Below the pieces are notes generated by a model. That model was not told where the DNA came from. It did not search any database and saw only the letters and a list, made by a program, of their open reading frames with translations. The translations under genes and the position numbers were made by a program. 16,908 nucleotides of DNA from CAAGNP01 sp964611185 (GTDB lineage Bacteria; Bacteroidota; Bacteroidia; Bacteroidales; UBA932), in NCBI GenBank assembly GCA_964611185.1, contig CAZSXE010000034.1, positions 1 through 16,908 of the forward strand. The letters run 5' to 3'. Below are positions 1 to 8,438 of this stretch, piece after piece (the first letter of the stretch is position 1; each line of letters begins with the position of its first letter).

Positions 1-813
1 CACTCATACTCGGAAGGGCACGAAAGACCATATAAGAAATCGTCATACACTAAAAAAGAGAAAGGAGAGACACCCCTCGCTAAACAGCCCAAAAATCCTA
101 ACGAAGTCAGATTGAACAAATATATCGCCAACTCAGGAATATGTTCTCGCAGAGAGGCTGACGAATATATAACAGCGGGACTTGTAACCGTAAACGGCAA
201 TATTATTACAGAACTTGGGACAAAAGTTAATATAAATGATGATATCCGTTTCAACGGAGAGAGACTCAAAGGGGAAAAAAAGGTTTATATAATAATGAAT
301 AAACCGAAAGACTTTGTCACTACGACAAGCGATCCTCACGCCGAAAAGAATGTTATGGACTTGATAAATCCGGAACTGTGTCCTGAAAGGATTTTCCCCG
401 TCGGAAGACTTGATAAATCCACAACAGGGATTCTTCTATTTACCAATGACGGCGAATTGACCGAAACTCTCACCCATCCATCCTACAACAGAAAAAAAAT
501 CTACGAAATAACATTGGATTCAAATCTGAAACAACCCGACTTTGATGCCCTTCTTAGCGGCATAGAGCTTGAGGATGGTTTAGTTCAGGCCGATGCCCTC
601 GCATTCGTGGGAGAAGATAAAAGTAAAATCGGTATGGAAATTCATTCCGGAAAAAACAGAATCGTCAGGAGAATGTTTGAACACTTAGGATATAATGTTA
701 AGAAGCTTGACAGAGTCTATTTTGCAGGACTGACCAAGAAAAATATAAGAAGAGGACAGTGGAGATTCATGACTGATGCCGAAGTGGCTCTCCTTAGAAG
801 AAATGAAGACTAA
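1..813 (+). CDS. rluB: RsuA/RluB-family rRNA pseudouridine synthase, 5' end cut by window
   Basis: This enzyme isomerises a specific uridine in rRNA to pseudouridine during ribosome assembly in the cytoplasm. An N-terminal S4 RNA-binding domain starts at RLNKYIANSGICSRREADEYI (about 106-170). It is followed by the catalytic domain with the signature GRLDKSTTGILLFTNDGEL; the catalytic Asp is codon 412-414. The family C-terminal motif KNRIVRRMFEHLGYNVKKLD is also present. The reading frame stays open to base 1, with a basic, hydrophilic stretch before the S4 domain. The TTG at 112 is the Leu of the conserved RLNKYIA motif, so it is not the start; the true start lies upstream of the window. Long low-complexity N-terminal extensions are common in Bacteroidota members. 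era follows after 11 bp, probably in one operon. The family is secure; RluB rather than RluE/RluF or RsuA specificity is inferred from overall resemblance. Confidence 0.93.
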   Translation, partial: HSYSEGHERPYKKSSYTKKEKGETPLAKQPKNPNEVRLNKYIANSGICSRREADEYITAGLVTVNGNIITELGTKVNINDDIRFNGERLKGEKKVYIIMNKPKDFVTTTSDPHAEKNVMDLINPELCPERIFPVGRLDKSTTGILLFTNDGELTETLTHPSYNRKKIYEITLDSNLKQPDFDALLSGIELEDGLVQADALAFVGEDKSKIGMEIHSGKNRIVRRMFEHLGYNVKKLDRVYFAGLTKKNIRRGQWRFMTDAEVALLRRNED

Positions 814-824
814 TTAATTCTGAT

Positions 825-1703
825 ATGTTTAAATCGGGATTCGTAAATATAATAGGTAACCCCAATGTGGGCAAATCCACATTGATGAATACCCTCGTTG
901 GGGAAAAGCTATCCATCGTGACATCAAAGGCTCAGACCACCCGTCACAGAATAATGGGAATTGTAAACGGAGATAACTACCAAATAGTCTATTCCGACAC
1001 TCCGGGGATACTTCATCCTGCATACACTCTGCAAGAGAGCATGATGAAATTCGTGGAGACAGCCATCGGAGATGCCGATATTATCCTATATGTAACAGAT
1101 GTCGTAGAAAAAGCAGATAAGAACAAAGAATACATTGAGAAACTGAATCTTCTACTGTGTCCGGTAATCATTGTTATCAATAAAATCGATTTAAGCACTC
1201 AGGAAGAGGTAATCAAGCTATCGCAATGGTGGAAAGAGCAAGTTCCGAAAGGGGAAATATTCGTAGTTTCGGCCAAGGAGAAATTCAATCTCGATCCCAT
1301 TCTCGAAAGGGTTATCGAATTACTCCCGGGGAACGAAGCGTGGTACGATAAAGATACTTTCACCAATAAAAATCTTCGCTTTTTCGCTTCTGAAATATTA
1401 AGAGAAAAGATTCTTACCAATTATTCCAAAGAAATTCCATACTGCACTGAGGTAGTCATAGAAGAATTTAAGGAATATCCCGAAAGATATGACATCCGCG
1501 CCGTCATCAATGTTATGAGAGATTCCCAAAAAGGGATAATCATAGGCTCGAAAGGTGAAGCACTTAAAAGGACAGGGACACAGGCAAGGATTGATATGGA
1601 ATCTTTTTTTGAAAAAAAGGTGTTTCTTCAAACATTCGTAAAAGTCAATCCATTTTGGAGAGAAGACAAAAGGAAGTTAAAATCATTCGGATACATTGAG
1701 TAG
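825..1703 (+). CDS. era: GTPase Era, ribosome assembly factor
   Basis: Era is an essential GTPase that binds the 3' end of 16S rRNA and helps mature the 30S subunit. All G motifs are visible: G1 GNPNVGKST near residue 11, G2 threonines in QTTRHRIMG near 38, G3 DTPG near 58, G4 NKID near 120 and G5 SAK near 150. The C-terminal KH domain follows, with its GxxG-type loop in GIIIGSKGEALKRTGTQARI (about 238-257) and the family ending KVNPFWREDKRKLKSFGY. At 292 aa it has the usual length. The ATG at 825 puts the P-loop at the usual distance from the N-terminus. It lies 11 bp after the pseudouridine synthase gene, so both genes of the likely operon act in ribosome assembly. The stop codon is TAG. 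No terminator hairpin is apparent after it. Confidence 0.97.
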   Translation: MFKSGFVNIIGNPNVGKSTLMNTLVGEKLSIVTSKAQTTRHRIMGIVNGDNYQIVYSDTPGILHPAYTLQESMMKFVETAIGDADIILYVTDVVEKADKNKEYIEKLNLLLCPVIIVINKIDLSTQEEVIKLSQWWKEQVPKGEIFVVSAKEKFNLDPILERVIELLPGNEAWYDKDTFTNKNLRFFASEILREKILTNYSKEIPYCTEVVIEEFKEYPERYDIRAVINVMRDSQKGIIIGSKGEALKRTGTQARIDMESFFEKKVFLQTFVKVNPFWREDKRKLKSFGYIE

Positions 1704-1760
1704 TATTCTTTTTTGTTAATAACTTTATTTTATTGCAATTTTTTATTTCGTTGCATTTCA

Positions 1761-1768
1761 TAACTTTG
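1761..1768 (+). promoter_or_regulatory. Putative Bacteroidota -7 box before parC
   Basis: TAACTTTG matches the Bacteroidota -7 consensus TAnnTTTG and sits 28 bp before the parC ATG, inside the very AT-rich 93 bp gap after era. No -33 TTG is found at the usual 19-21 bp spacing; the nearest TTG (1733-1735) is 25 bp away. The assignment rests on the -7 box and its placement only. Confidence 0.5.
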
Positions 1769-1796
1769 CAGACCTGATTTTTTTTAATTTACAGAA

Positions 1797-4520
1797 ATGA
1801 GCACTGAGGAGACCACAATTAACGAAAACGAAGAATTTGAAGAATTGCCCGTAGAAGAAAGTGAAGAAAAATCTTCAGAAGGTACAGGGGTATTCGATAA
1901 AATAATTAATGAAGAGACCAAAAAGTACAAGCTTGCGGGGATGTACAAAGACTGGTTTCTTGATTATGCATCTTATGTCATACTCGAAAGGGCTGTTCCC
2001 CATATTATTGACGGTCTCAAACCTGTTCAGAGGCGTATTCTACACGCCATGAAGCTTCAAGATGACGGCAGGTTCAATAAAGTGGCAAGTATTGTGGGTG
2101 AGACTATGCACTACCATCCTCACGGAGATATGTCCATTAAGGATGCCCTTGTTCAGCTGGGTCAGCGTGATCTGCTTGTCGAATGTCAAGGTAACTGGGG
2201 AAATATCCTCACGGGAGACCAGGCTGCAGCAGGTCGTTATATCGAAGCGAGACTGAGTGAATTTGCCAAAGAAGTAGTATTCAACGACAAGACCACTGAG
2301 TGGACATCCTCCTACGACGGACGAAACCGCGAGCCTGTAAACCTTCCCATCAAATTTCCGATTCTTCTCGCACAAGGATCCGAAGGTATTGCCGTAGGAT
2401 TAGCCTGTAAAATTCTCCCGCATAACTTCAATGAGCTCATAGACGCCTCCATTTCCTACCTGAAAGGGGAACCATTCACTCTGTATCCAGATTTCCCCAC
2501 CGGAGGACTTGCCGATGTTACAGGGTACAATAAAGGGATCAGAGGTGGAAAGGTGAGAATTCGCGCGGAAATCCAAAAAATCAATAAAAACACCCTCGTC
2601 ATTAGTGAAATTCCATTTGGAACCACTACCTCCGATATTATCGATTCGATACTTAAAGCGAATGAAAAAGGGAAGATTAAAATTAAAAAAATAGACGACA
2701 ACACTGCTGAAAATGCTGAAATCGTTATTACCCTTTACAATGACATCTCTCCCGACAAGACAATAGATGCCCTATATGCCTGTACAGCCTGTGAAATATC
2801 CGTATCCGGGAACTGTTGTGTCATTAAAGACAAACGGCCGCAGTTTATCAGTGTCGATGAGATCCTGATCTACAACACCGAAAACACAAAAGAGCTTCTT
2901 AAAAAAGAGCTTGAAATAAGGCTGTCGGAGCTCGAATCCGAATGGCACTATTCATCACTCGAAAAGATATTTTTTGAAGAAAAAGTATATAAAATTCTCG
3001 AAAACAACGCCAAGACTTGGGAGATGCAATTATCTGATGTGATGGACGGTATGCTCGTTTATCAGCAGCTGCTTCGCTCCCCTATCACCAAAGATGACAT
3101 AAACAGACTTGTCGAAAAGCCTGTAAGAAAGATTTCTCGATTCGATGTAAAAGCCGTTAACGAGAAAATAAAGAAAATAGAGGAGTCAGAATTGATTATC
3201 AAGAAGAACTTGGCCGATCTAACCAATTTCACGATAAAATATTTTTCCGATTTAAAGAAAAAATTCGGCGCAAAATTCCCGAGACGCACCATCATCAAAC
3301 CTTTTGAAAACATAGAAGCGGTAAAGGTCGTAGCAAACAATGCCAAGCTCTACGCTAACAAAGCAGAGGGTTTTATCGGACTTTCTCAGAAAAAAATCGA
3401 TGAAGCAGAGTATATATGCGACTGCTCTGACATAGACGATGTGATAGTATTTACCAAAGATGGGCGCTACACAGTAAAAAAAGTCAACGACAAGCTCTTT
3501 GTCGATAGAAATATTATACACATTGCTGTTTTTGACAAAGCTGATAACAGAACCATCTACAATGTCATATACAAAGATGGTAAAGGGGGGACTCTTTATG
3601 CCAAGAGATTCTCTGTAACGGGGGTATCAAGAGATAAATGGTATAATATCACAAAAGGAAAAGAAGGCTCCTCTGTTATGTGGTTTACAGCCAATCCCAA
3701 CGGCGAAGCAGAGTCTCTCAGGGTATATTTAAGACCTAAGCCCAAATTAAAAAAGCTCATACTTGAATTTGATTTCGCCACCCTTGCCATAAAAAACAGA
3801 GGGTCGATGGGTAACATTGTCACTAAGAATCCTGTCCAAAAAATTATGCTGAAAGCCAACGGCACATCTACAATCGGCGGAAAGCAGATGTGGTTCGACT
3901 GGGATATAAACAGGCTCAACGAAGATGGGCGCGGCGAACTTCTCGGCGAATTTCGCGGTGAAGAACATATTTTAGCTATATGTAAAGATGGCACTTTTTA
4001 TACAAACAAGCTTGATTTGAGCAGCCGTTTTCAGGGCGAAGTGATGAAAGTAGTAAAACTCGATACCGATAAGATATATACGGCAGTGTATTGGGACGGA
4101 GAGCTTAAGTGCTTCTATATCAAGAGGTTTACCTTTGAAATAAGCGATAATTCCGTTCAGAACTTCATATCCGAATCGAAAGGTTCTTTCTTAAAAGAGA
4201 TTTCACAAGATAAACATCCGAGAATACAGATTTCCTTTGGGAAAGAGGGGAAAAAAGAACGCGAACCCGAAACCATTGAGGCAGAGTCTTTCATCGGAGT
4301 AAAAGGGGTTAAGGCAAAAGGAAAGCGACTCTCTTCATATCCTATTGAAACTATATTATTTTTGGAACCTGCATTGGAAGAGATTCCTATCGATACTTTC
4401 GATTTGAATGATGATTTGCTCGATTCCGACCTTCCTGAAAAAGATAATTCCAAAGAGAGTTACCCTCCGGGAACTTCTATCGAAATAGATCTCGACTCTG
4501 ACGATTTAACTCTTTTCTAA
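1797..4520 (+). CDS. parC: DNA topoisomerase IV subunit A (ParC, Bacteroidota type)
   Basis: ParC is the DNA-cleaving subunit of topoisomerase IV, which with ParE unlinks daughter chromosomes. The 907 aa protein begins with an acidic, probably disordered tail (about 1-45). The breakage-reunion domain starts at KDWFLDYASYVILERAVPHI, a wording typical of Bacteroidota ParC rather than GyrA. The catalytic tyrosine is Tyr148, preceded by Arg147, in AAAGRYIEARLSEF. The drug-binding helix reads HYHPHGDMSIKDALVQ (105-120). A long coiled-coil-like region spans about 440-490, and a beta-pinwheel C-terminal domain follows from about 520 with degenerate GyrA-box-like pieces such as KNRGSMGNIVTK. The last 45 residues or so are strongly acidic. 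No parE lies beside it in this window. aroK follows after 21 bp. GyrA is the main alternative, but the N-terminal wording and weak GyrA boxes argue for ParC. Confidence 0.93.
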   Translation: MSTEETTINENEEFEELPVEESEEKSSEGTGVFDKIINEETKKYKLAGMYKDWFLDYASYVILERAVPHIIDGLKPVQRRILHAMKLQDDGRFNKVASIVGETMHYHPHGDMSIKDALVQLGQRDLLVECQGNWGNILTGDQAAAGRYIEARLSEFAKEVVFNDKTTEWTSSYDGRNREPVNLPIKFPILLAQGSEGIAVGLACKILPHNFNELIDASISYLKGEPFTLYPDFPTGGLADVTGYNKGIRGGKVRIRAEIQKINKNTLVISEIPFGTTTSDIIDSILKANEKGKIKIKKIDDNTAENAEIVITLYNDISPDKTIDALYACTACEISVSGNCCVIKDKRPQFISVDEILIYNTENTKELLKKELEIRLSELESEWHYSSLEKIFFEEKVYKILENNAKTWEMQLSDVMDGMLVYQQLLRSPITKDDINRLVEKPVRKISRFDVKAVNEKIKKIEESELIIKKNLADLTNFTIKYFSDLKKKFGAKFPRRTIIKPFENIEAVKVVANNAKLYANKAEGFIGLSQKKIDEAEYICDCSDIDDVIVFTKDGRYTVKKVNDKLFVDRNIIHIAVFDKADNRTIYNVIYKDGKGGTLYAKRFSVTGVSRDKWYNITKGKEGSSVMWFTANPNGEAESLRVYLRPKPKLKKLILEFDFATLAIKNRGSMGNIVTKNPVQKIMLKANGTSTIGGKQMWFDWDINRLNEDGRGELLGEFRGEEHILAICKDGTFYTNKLDLSSRFQGEVMKVVKLDTDKIYTAVYWDGELKCFYIKRFTFEISDNSVQNFISESKGSFLKEISQDKHPRIQISFGKEGKKEREPETIEAESFIGVKGVKAKGKRLSSYPIETILFLEPALEEIPIDTFDLNDDLLDSDLPEKDNSKESYPPGTSIEIDLDSDDLTLF

Positions 4521-4541
4521 CCATTTTTACACTTCTTGCTT

Positions 4542-5087
4542 ATGATCATTTCACTTATAGGATTTATGGGAGCCGGAAAGACAACAATGGGTAAACAACT
4601 TTCTGAAATAATGAAAACTCCCTTTATTGATCTGGATACCTATATTCAAGAGAAAGAGGGAAAGACCATTGCCGAAATATTTGAAGAAAAAGGTGAGGCA
4701 GGATTTCGTGAAATAGAAGAGAACTCCCTCCAAGATGTGCTTGAGAACCACATTAGCGATAATCCTCAGACCATAGAAGACCTCCCACCCTTTGATGCTT
4801 CAGAGAGTAAAGATGACCAATCTATTCCCCACAGAGAGTGTTCCCTCGTATTATCGATCGGAGGAGGGATAGTGACCAACCCAGAATGTGTGGAACTGAT
4901 TAAAAGATTTACATATTGTCTGTATATAAAGACAGACATTAATACCATTTTGTCAAGATTAGAAAAAGAGAGTGAAAACCGTCCGATGTTAAAAGGGGAA
5001 GGGACACTTCAGGAGATAATAAATAAACTTTATTACGAAAGAGAACCGCTCTACAACGCCATTGCAAGAAAGATTATCAAACTTTAG
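4542..5087 (+). CDS. aroK: Shikimate kinase with internal insertion and short C-terminus
   Basis: Shikimate kinase phosphorylates the 3-hydroxyl of shikimate with ATP, the fifth step towards chorismate. Visible in the 181 aa product are the P-loop GFMGAGKTT (7-15), Asp30/Asp32 in IDLD, Arg56 in GFREIEE, the IGGGI glycine triplet (106-110), the lid arginine in RPMLKGEG (Arg147) and the late arginine in YEREPLY (Arg168). All core catalytic residues are thus present. Two things are odd. About 30 extra, mostly polar residues (roughly 69-98) lie between Arg56 and the glycine triplet. The protein also ends only 13 residues after Arg168, where relatives run on for about 30. I chose the ATG at 4542; a TTG six bases upstream is in frame but less likely. 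The stop overlaps that of recJ on the other strand. It follows parC by 21 bp, so it may be cotranscribed. Confidence 0.88.
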   Translation: MIISLIGFMGAGKTTMGKQLSEIMKTPFIDLDTYIQEKEGKTIAEIFEEKGEAGFREIEENSLQDVLENHISDNPQTIEDLPPFDASESKDDQSIPHRECSLVLSIGGGIVTNPECVELIKRFTYCLYIKTDINTILSRLEKESENRPMLKGEGTLQEIINKLYYEREPLYNAIARKIIKL

Positions 5088-6817
5088 AACGGCTCGTAAC
5101 GCTCTTTTATATCCTTAACTCTCAACTGAATATTAGCTATTCCTCTATAATAGTTTTCTGCGATGGAATAGCACACATCGATAGGATTACCATTGTGAAT
5201 ATGATCGTAATGAGAAGATGCGTTGAAAGCGATAGCAGAGATGGATCTGTAGGGTTCATCCTCCTGAATGAGTTCAAGCTTGATATGTCCGTTATCGGAG
5301 CCGACTATTCTCCCATTTCCGTTATCATAAACATTTTCTGTGATAAATACAGGCGACTGATTACCGGGGCCGAAAGGCTGAAACTGCTTCAATATTCTGA
5401 AAAACTTGGGCGTTATCTGCTTAAAATCGAGATATGTGTCAATATTTTCTACCGGAATCAACAATTCGTCTGTAATTTTATCATAAACATATTCCTCGAA
5501 TTTTTTGGAAAAAGGTTCAAGATTCTCCTCTTTAAGGGTCAATCCGGCTGCATAGATATGCCCTCCGAAATTCTCCAAGTACTCTGAACAATGTTCTATG
5601 GCATCATACAAATCAAATCCTGGAATACTTCTCGCAGAACCTGTAATAAAGCCGTTGGACTCAGTAAGAACGATGGTCGGCTTATAAAAAGCCTCTACAA
5701 GTCTTGAAGCTACAATCCCCACTACCCCTTTGTGCCACTGAGGGTTATATACAATAGTCGATTTTTTATTTTCGAATCCGATGGAATTTTTCACCATTTC
5801 TATAGCTTCAATCGTGATCTCGCGATCAATGCTTTTCCTATCGTTATTGTGAATATTTATGGTGTCACCTATGGTTTTGGCATCCTCGTCATCTCTTGAG
5901 ACCAGCAAATCCACCGCAGTTCTGCCTGACTCCATTCTCCCTGCTGCATTTATCCTCGGACCTATCTTGAATACAATATCGTCGATAGTAATTTTATGCT
6001 TTTCAAGTCCGGCGAGCTTTATTATGGAGAGAAGGCCTTTCCTCGGATTTTCATTGAGTCTGTTCAGCCCGTAATAGGCAAGAATTCTATTCTCGTCTGT
6101 TATGGAAACAAGGTCGGAAGCGATGCTCACCACTACGAGATCCAAAAAAGCAGTTATCCACTCAAAAGGCATTTTTTTACGAATTCCATAAGCCTGAATA
6201 AATTTAAAACCCACCCCGCACCCGGACAAATCATCGAAGGGATAATTACAATCGCTTCGCTTGGGATCAAGAACAGCTACCGCCGGAGGGAGCTTTTCAT
6301 CAGGAAGGTGATGATCACAAATAATGAAGTCAATCCCCTTGGTGGAAGCGTATTCCACTTTTTCAACAGCTTTTATTCCGCAATCGAGGGCTATTACGAG
6401 GGTATATTTATTTTCGGCAGCAGTATCTATCCCCTTGTAAGATATACCATATCCCTCATCATATCTGTCAGGTATATAATATTCGGTATTATCGTTGAAA
6501 TTCTTGATAAAAGAATACATCAATGCCACAGCAGTAGTGCCATCCACATCGTAATCTCCGTAAATAAGAATCTTTTCGTGATCTTTTATCGCCCTCTCAA
6601 GTCTTTCAACAGCCTTATCCATATCCTTCATGAGAAACGGATCATTTAACTTCATGAGGTCAGGCCTGAAAAAATCACGAGCTTGCTGATAGGTTTTTAT
6701 GTTTCTCTGAACGAGAAGATTGGCCAAAACCTGATCAACTCCAAGCTCAGTTGAAAGCTGACGGACTAATGCGGGATTACCCGGCTCTTTTACAATCCAT
6801 TTTCTATCTATCGACAT
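5084..6817 (-). CDS. recJ: Single-stranded-DNA-specific exonuclease RecJ
   Basis: RecJ is a 5'-to-3' exonuclease on single-stranded DNA that acts in recombination, mismatch and base excision repair. It belongs to the DHH phosphoesterase superfamily. Counting from the longer start, the motifs are YGDYDVDG (93-100), ALDCG with Asp152, CDHH (174-177) and Asp242 in IASDLVSI. GPRINAAGRM and GGHIYAAGL of the DHHA1 part follow, then an OB-fold with an ending like other family members (LRVKDIKERY). An in-frame ATG at 6838 would give 584 aa, but conserved similarity begins at the second Met (MSIDRKWIV), so I place the start at 6817 (577 aa). A TATTTTTG box lies between the two ATGs, which makes the start uncertain. 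The gene converges on aroK with a 4 bp overlap of stop codons and diverges from lysS. Confidence 0.94.
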   Translation of the reverse strand: MSIDRKWIVKEPGNPALVRQLSTELGVDQVLANLLVQRNIKTYQQARDFFRPDLMKLNDPFLMKDMDKAVERLERAIKDHEKILIYGDYDVDGTTAVALMYSFIKNFNDNTEYYIPDRYDEGYGISYKGIDTAAENKYTLVIALDCGIKAVEKVEYASTKGIDFIICDHHLPDEKLPPAVAVLDPKRSDCNYPFDDLSGCGVGFKFIQAYGIRKKMPFEWITAFLDLVVVSIASDLVSITDENRILAYYGLNRLNENPRKGLLSIIKLAGLEKHKITIDDIVFKIGPRINAAGRMESGRTAVDLLVSRDDEDAKTIGDTINIHNNDRKSIDREITIEAIEMVKNSIGFENKKSTIVYNPQWHKGVVGIVASRLVEAFYKPTIVLTESNGFITGSARSIPGFDLYDAIEHCSEYLENFGGHIYAAGLTLKEENLEPFSKKFEEYVYDKITDELLIPVENIDTYLDFKQITPKFFRILKQFQPFGPGNQSPVFITENVYDNGNGRIVGSDNGHIKLELIQEDEPYRSISAIAFNASSHYDHIHNGNPIDVCYSIAENYYRGIANIQLRVKDIKERYEPF

Positions 6818-6832
6818 ATCTTTGCAAAAATA
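6817..6832. promoter_or_regulatory. Overlapping divergent -7 boxes between recJ and lysS
   Basis: The 16 bp TATCTTTGCAAAAATA is a near-perfect palindrome. Read on the plus strand it contains TATCTTTG, and on the minus strand TATTTTTG; both fit the Bacteroidota TAnnTTTG box and share the TTTGCAAA centre. It could drive lysS to the right and recJ to the left. Neither side has a clear -33 TTG at 19-21 bp. The minus-strand box lies only a few bases before the preferred recJ ATG, which would imply an almost leaderless transcript. Function is inference. Confidence 0.4.
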
Positions 6833-6863
6833 GAACATTTATTCATAATTCGGTAAAAAAAGT

Positions 6864-6871
6864 TAAATTTG
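6864..6871 (+). promoter_or_regulatory. Putative -7 box before lysS
   Basis: TAAATTTG matches TAnnTTTG and lies 25 bp before the lysS ATG, so transcription would start roughly 20 bp before the gene. No TTG is present at -33 spacing. It competes with the box at 6817-6824 as the lysS promoter. Confidence 0.4.
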
Positions 6872-6896
6872 CCAATTAATATTTATTTTTATAAAA

Positions 6897-8432
6897 ATGG
6901 AGAATTTAGACCTCAACGAACAGGAGATTAACAGGCGTAACGCTCTAAAGCAGCTTGAATCGCTAAACATCGACCCCTACCCGGCCGCTGCATTTAATGT
7001 AAACACCTCAACGAGCGAGATTAAGGAGAAATATGATGCCGAAAAAGGAAATTTCAAAGATATTTCCATTGCCGGCAGGATAATGAGCAGACGAATTATG
7101 GGTGCTGCATCATTCATGGAACTTCAGGATTCCGAAGGGAAAATTCAAGTATATATAAAAAGAGATGAGATTTGTCCGGATGAGGACAAAACCATGTACA
7201 ATACTGTTTTCAAAAAACTTCTTGATATTGGCGACATAGTCGGGATCGAAGGATATGCGTTTATCACACAGACAGGACAGCTTTCCATCCATGCAAAATC
7301 CCTTAAAGTTCTAAGCAAATCGCTGAGAGTCCTCCCCATCGTTAAGGAAAAAGAGGGGGAAATATATGATGCGTTCTCCGATTCAGAATTGAGATACAGG
7401 ATGAGATATGTGGATTTAATTGTAAATCCGCAAGTTAAAGATACCTTTATTAAAAGGACTAAAATTATCTCCACCATGAGAGAATATTTTAACTCTCACG
7501 GATGTCTTGAGGTGGAAACCCCTATTTTGCAATCTATCCCAGGCGGAGCCAATGCCCGTCCATTCATCACACACCACAACGCTCTCGATATCCCTCTATA
7601 CCTCCGTATAGCCAACGAGCTATATCTTAAAAAGCTCATAGTAGGAGGATTTGCAGGTGTTTATGAATTTGCAAAAGATTTCAGAAACGAAGGGATGGAT
7701 AAAACCCACAATCCCGAGTTTACCTGTATGGAAATCTATGTAGCTTATAAGGATTATATCTGGATGATGGAGTTTGTGGAAGAGCTTATCGAAAAGATTG
7801 CCATAGCAGTGCAGGGAAAGACTTTATTGACTATTTCCGGAAAAGAGATAGAGTTCAAAAAGCCATATAGAAGACTTCCCATGCTTGAAGCGATAAAAGA
7901 ATATGCAGGGGTTGACATTGCGGGGATGGATGAACAGGCACTTAGAAAAGTATGCTCCGAATTAAAAATCGACACAGACGAGAGCATGGGTGCAGGGAAA
8001 TTGATTGATGCCATTTTCGGCGAATATTGCGAAAAGCACCTGATTCAGCCCACATACATCATCGATTATCCTGTAGAAATGTCACCTCTTACCAAAAGAC
8101 ATCGCAAAGACCCCTCCCTTACGGAAAGATTCGAGCTTTTTGTAAACGGGAAAGAGCTTGCCAACGCATACAGCGAGCTTAACGACCCCATCGACCAGCT
8201 CGACCGCTTCAAAAAGCAGCTTGAGTTGAAAGATAAGGGAGACGACGAAGCGATGTTCATCGACATGGATTTCATACGCGCTCTTGAATACGGTATGCCC
8301 CCCACTTCGGGACTTGGCATCGGAATAGACCGCCTCACCATGTTTATGACCGACTCTGCCTCCATTCAGGATGTATTGTTTTTCCCTCAGATGCGCCCCG
8401 AAAAAACAGGCACTACCGAAGATAAGCAGTAA
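6897..8432 (+). CDS. lysS: Lysyl-tRNA synthetase, class II
   Basis: LysRS charges tRNA-Lys with lysine in an ATP-dependent reaction. An N-terminal OB-fold anticodon-binding domain (about 55-145) contains ISIAGRIMSRRIMGAASFMEL. The class II catalytic domain begins near RYRMRYVDLIVN (166-177). Motif 2 is seen in YEFAKDFRNEGMDKTHNPEF (256-275), with its conserved arginine, and motif 3 in GLGIGIDRLTMFMT (about 472-485). The 511 aa length is normal for bacterial LysRS. The ATG at 6897 gives a usual N-terminus (NEQEINRRNALKQL) after an AT-rich leader. The next gene starts 6 bp after the TAA stop, so lysS appears to lead an operon with the methyltransferase and aroE. PoxA/EpmA-type paralogues lack the anticodon domain, which excludes that alternative. 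Confidence 0.97.
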   Translation: MENLDLNEQEINRRNALKQLESLNIDPYPAAAFNVNTSTSEIKEKYDAEKGNFKDISIAGRIMSRRIMGAASFMELQDSEGKIQVYIKRDEICPDEDKTMYNTVFKKLLDIGDIVGIEGYAFITQTGQLSIHAKSLKVLSKSLRVLPIVKEKEGEIYDAFSDSELRYRMRYVDLIVNPQVKDTFIKRTKIISTMREYFNSHGCLEVETPILQSIPGGANARPFITHHNALDIPLYLRIANELYLKKLIVGGFAGVYEFAKDFRNEGMDKTHNPEFTCMEIYVAYKDYIWMMEFVEELIEKIAIAVQGKTLLTISGKEIEFKKPYRRLPMLEAIKEYAGVDIAGMDEQALRKVCSELKIDTDESMGAGKLIDAIFGEYCEKHLIQPTYIIDYPVEMSPLTKRHRKDPSLTERFELFVNGKELANAYSELNDPIDQLDRFKKQLELKDKGDDEAMFIDMDFIRALEYGMPPTSGLGIGIDRLTMFMTDSASIQDVLFFPQMRPEKTGTTEDKQ

Positions 8433-8438
8433 TAAATT

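Noticed and set aside
4536..4541. TTG at 4536 as the start of aroK
   Set aside because: The ATG two codons later gives the family-typical N-terminus (MIISLIGFMGAGKTT); the TTG adds only two residues.
5996..6649. Plus-strand open frame of 217 codons opposite recJ
   Set aside because: It lies wholly inside recJ on the other strand, its product has no recognisable motif, and recJ has all its catalytic motifs across this stretch.
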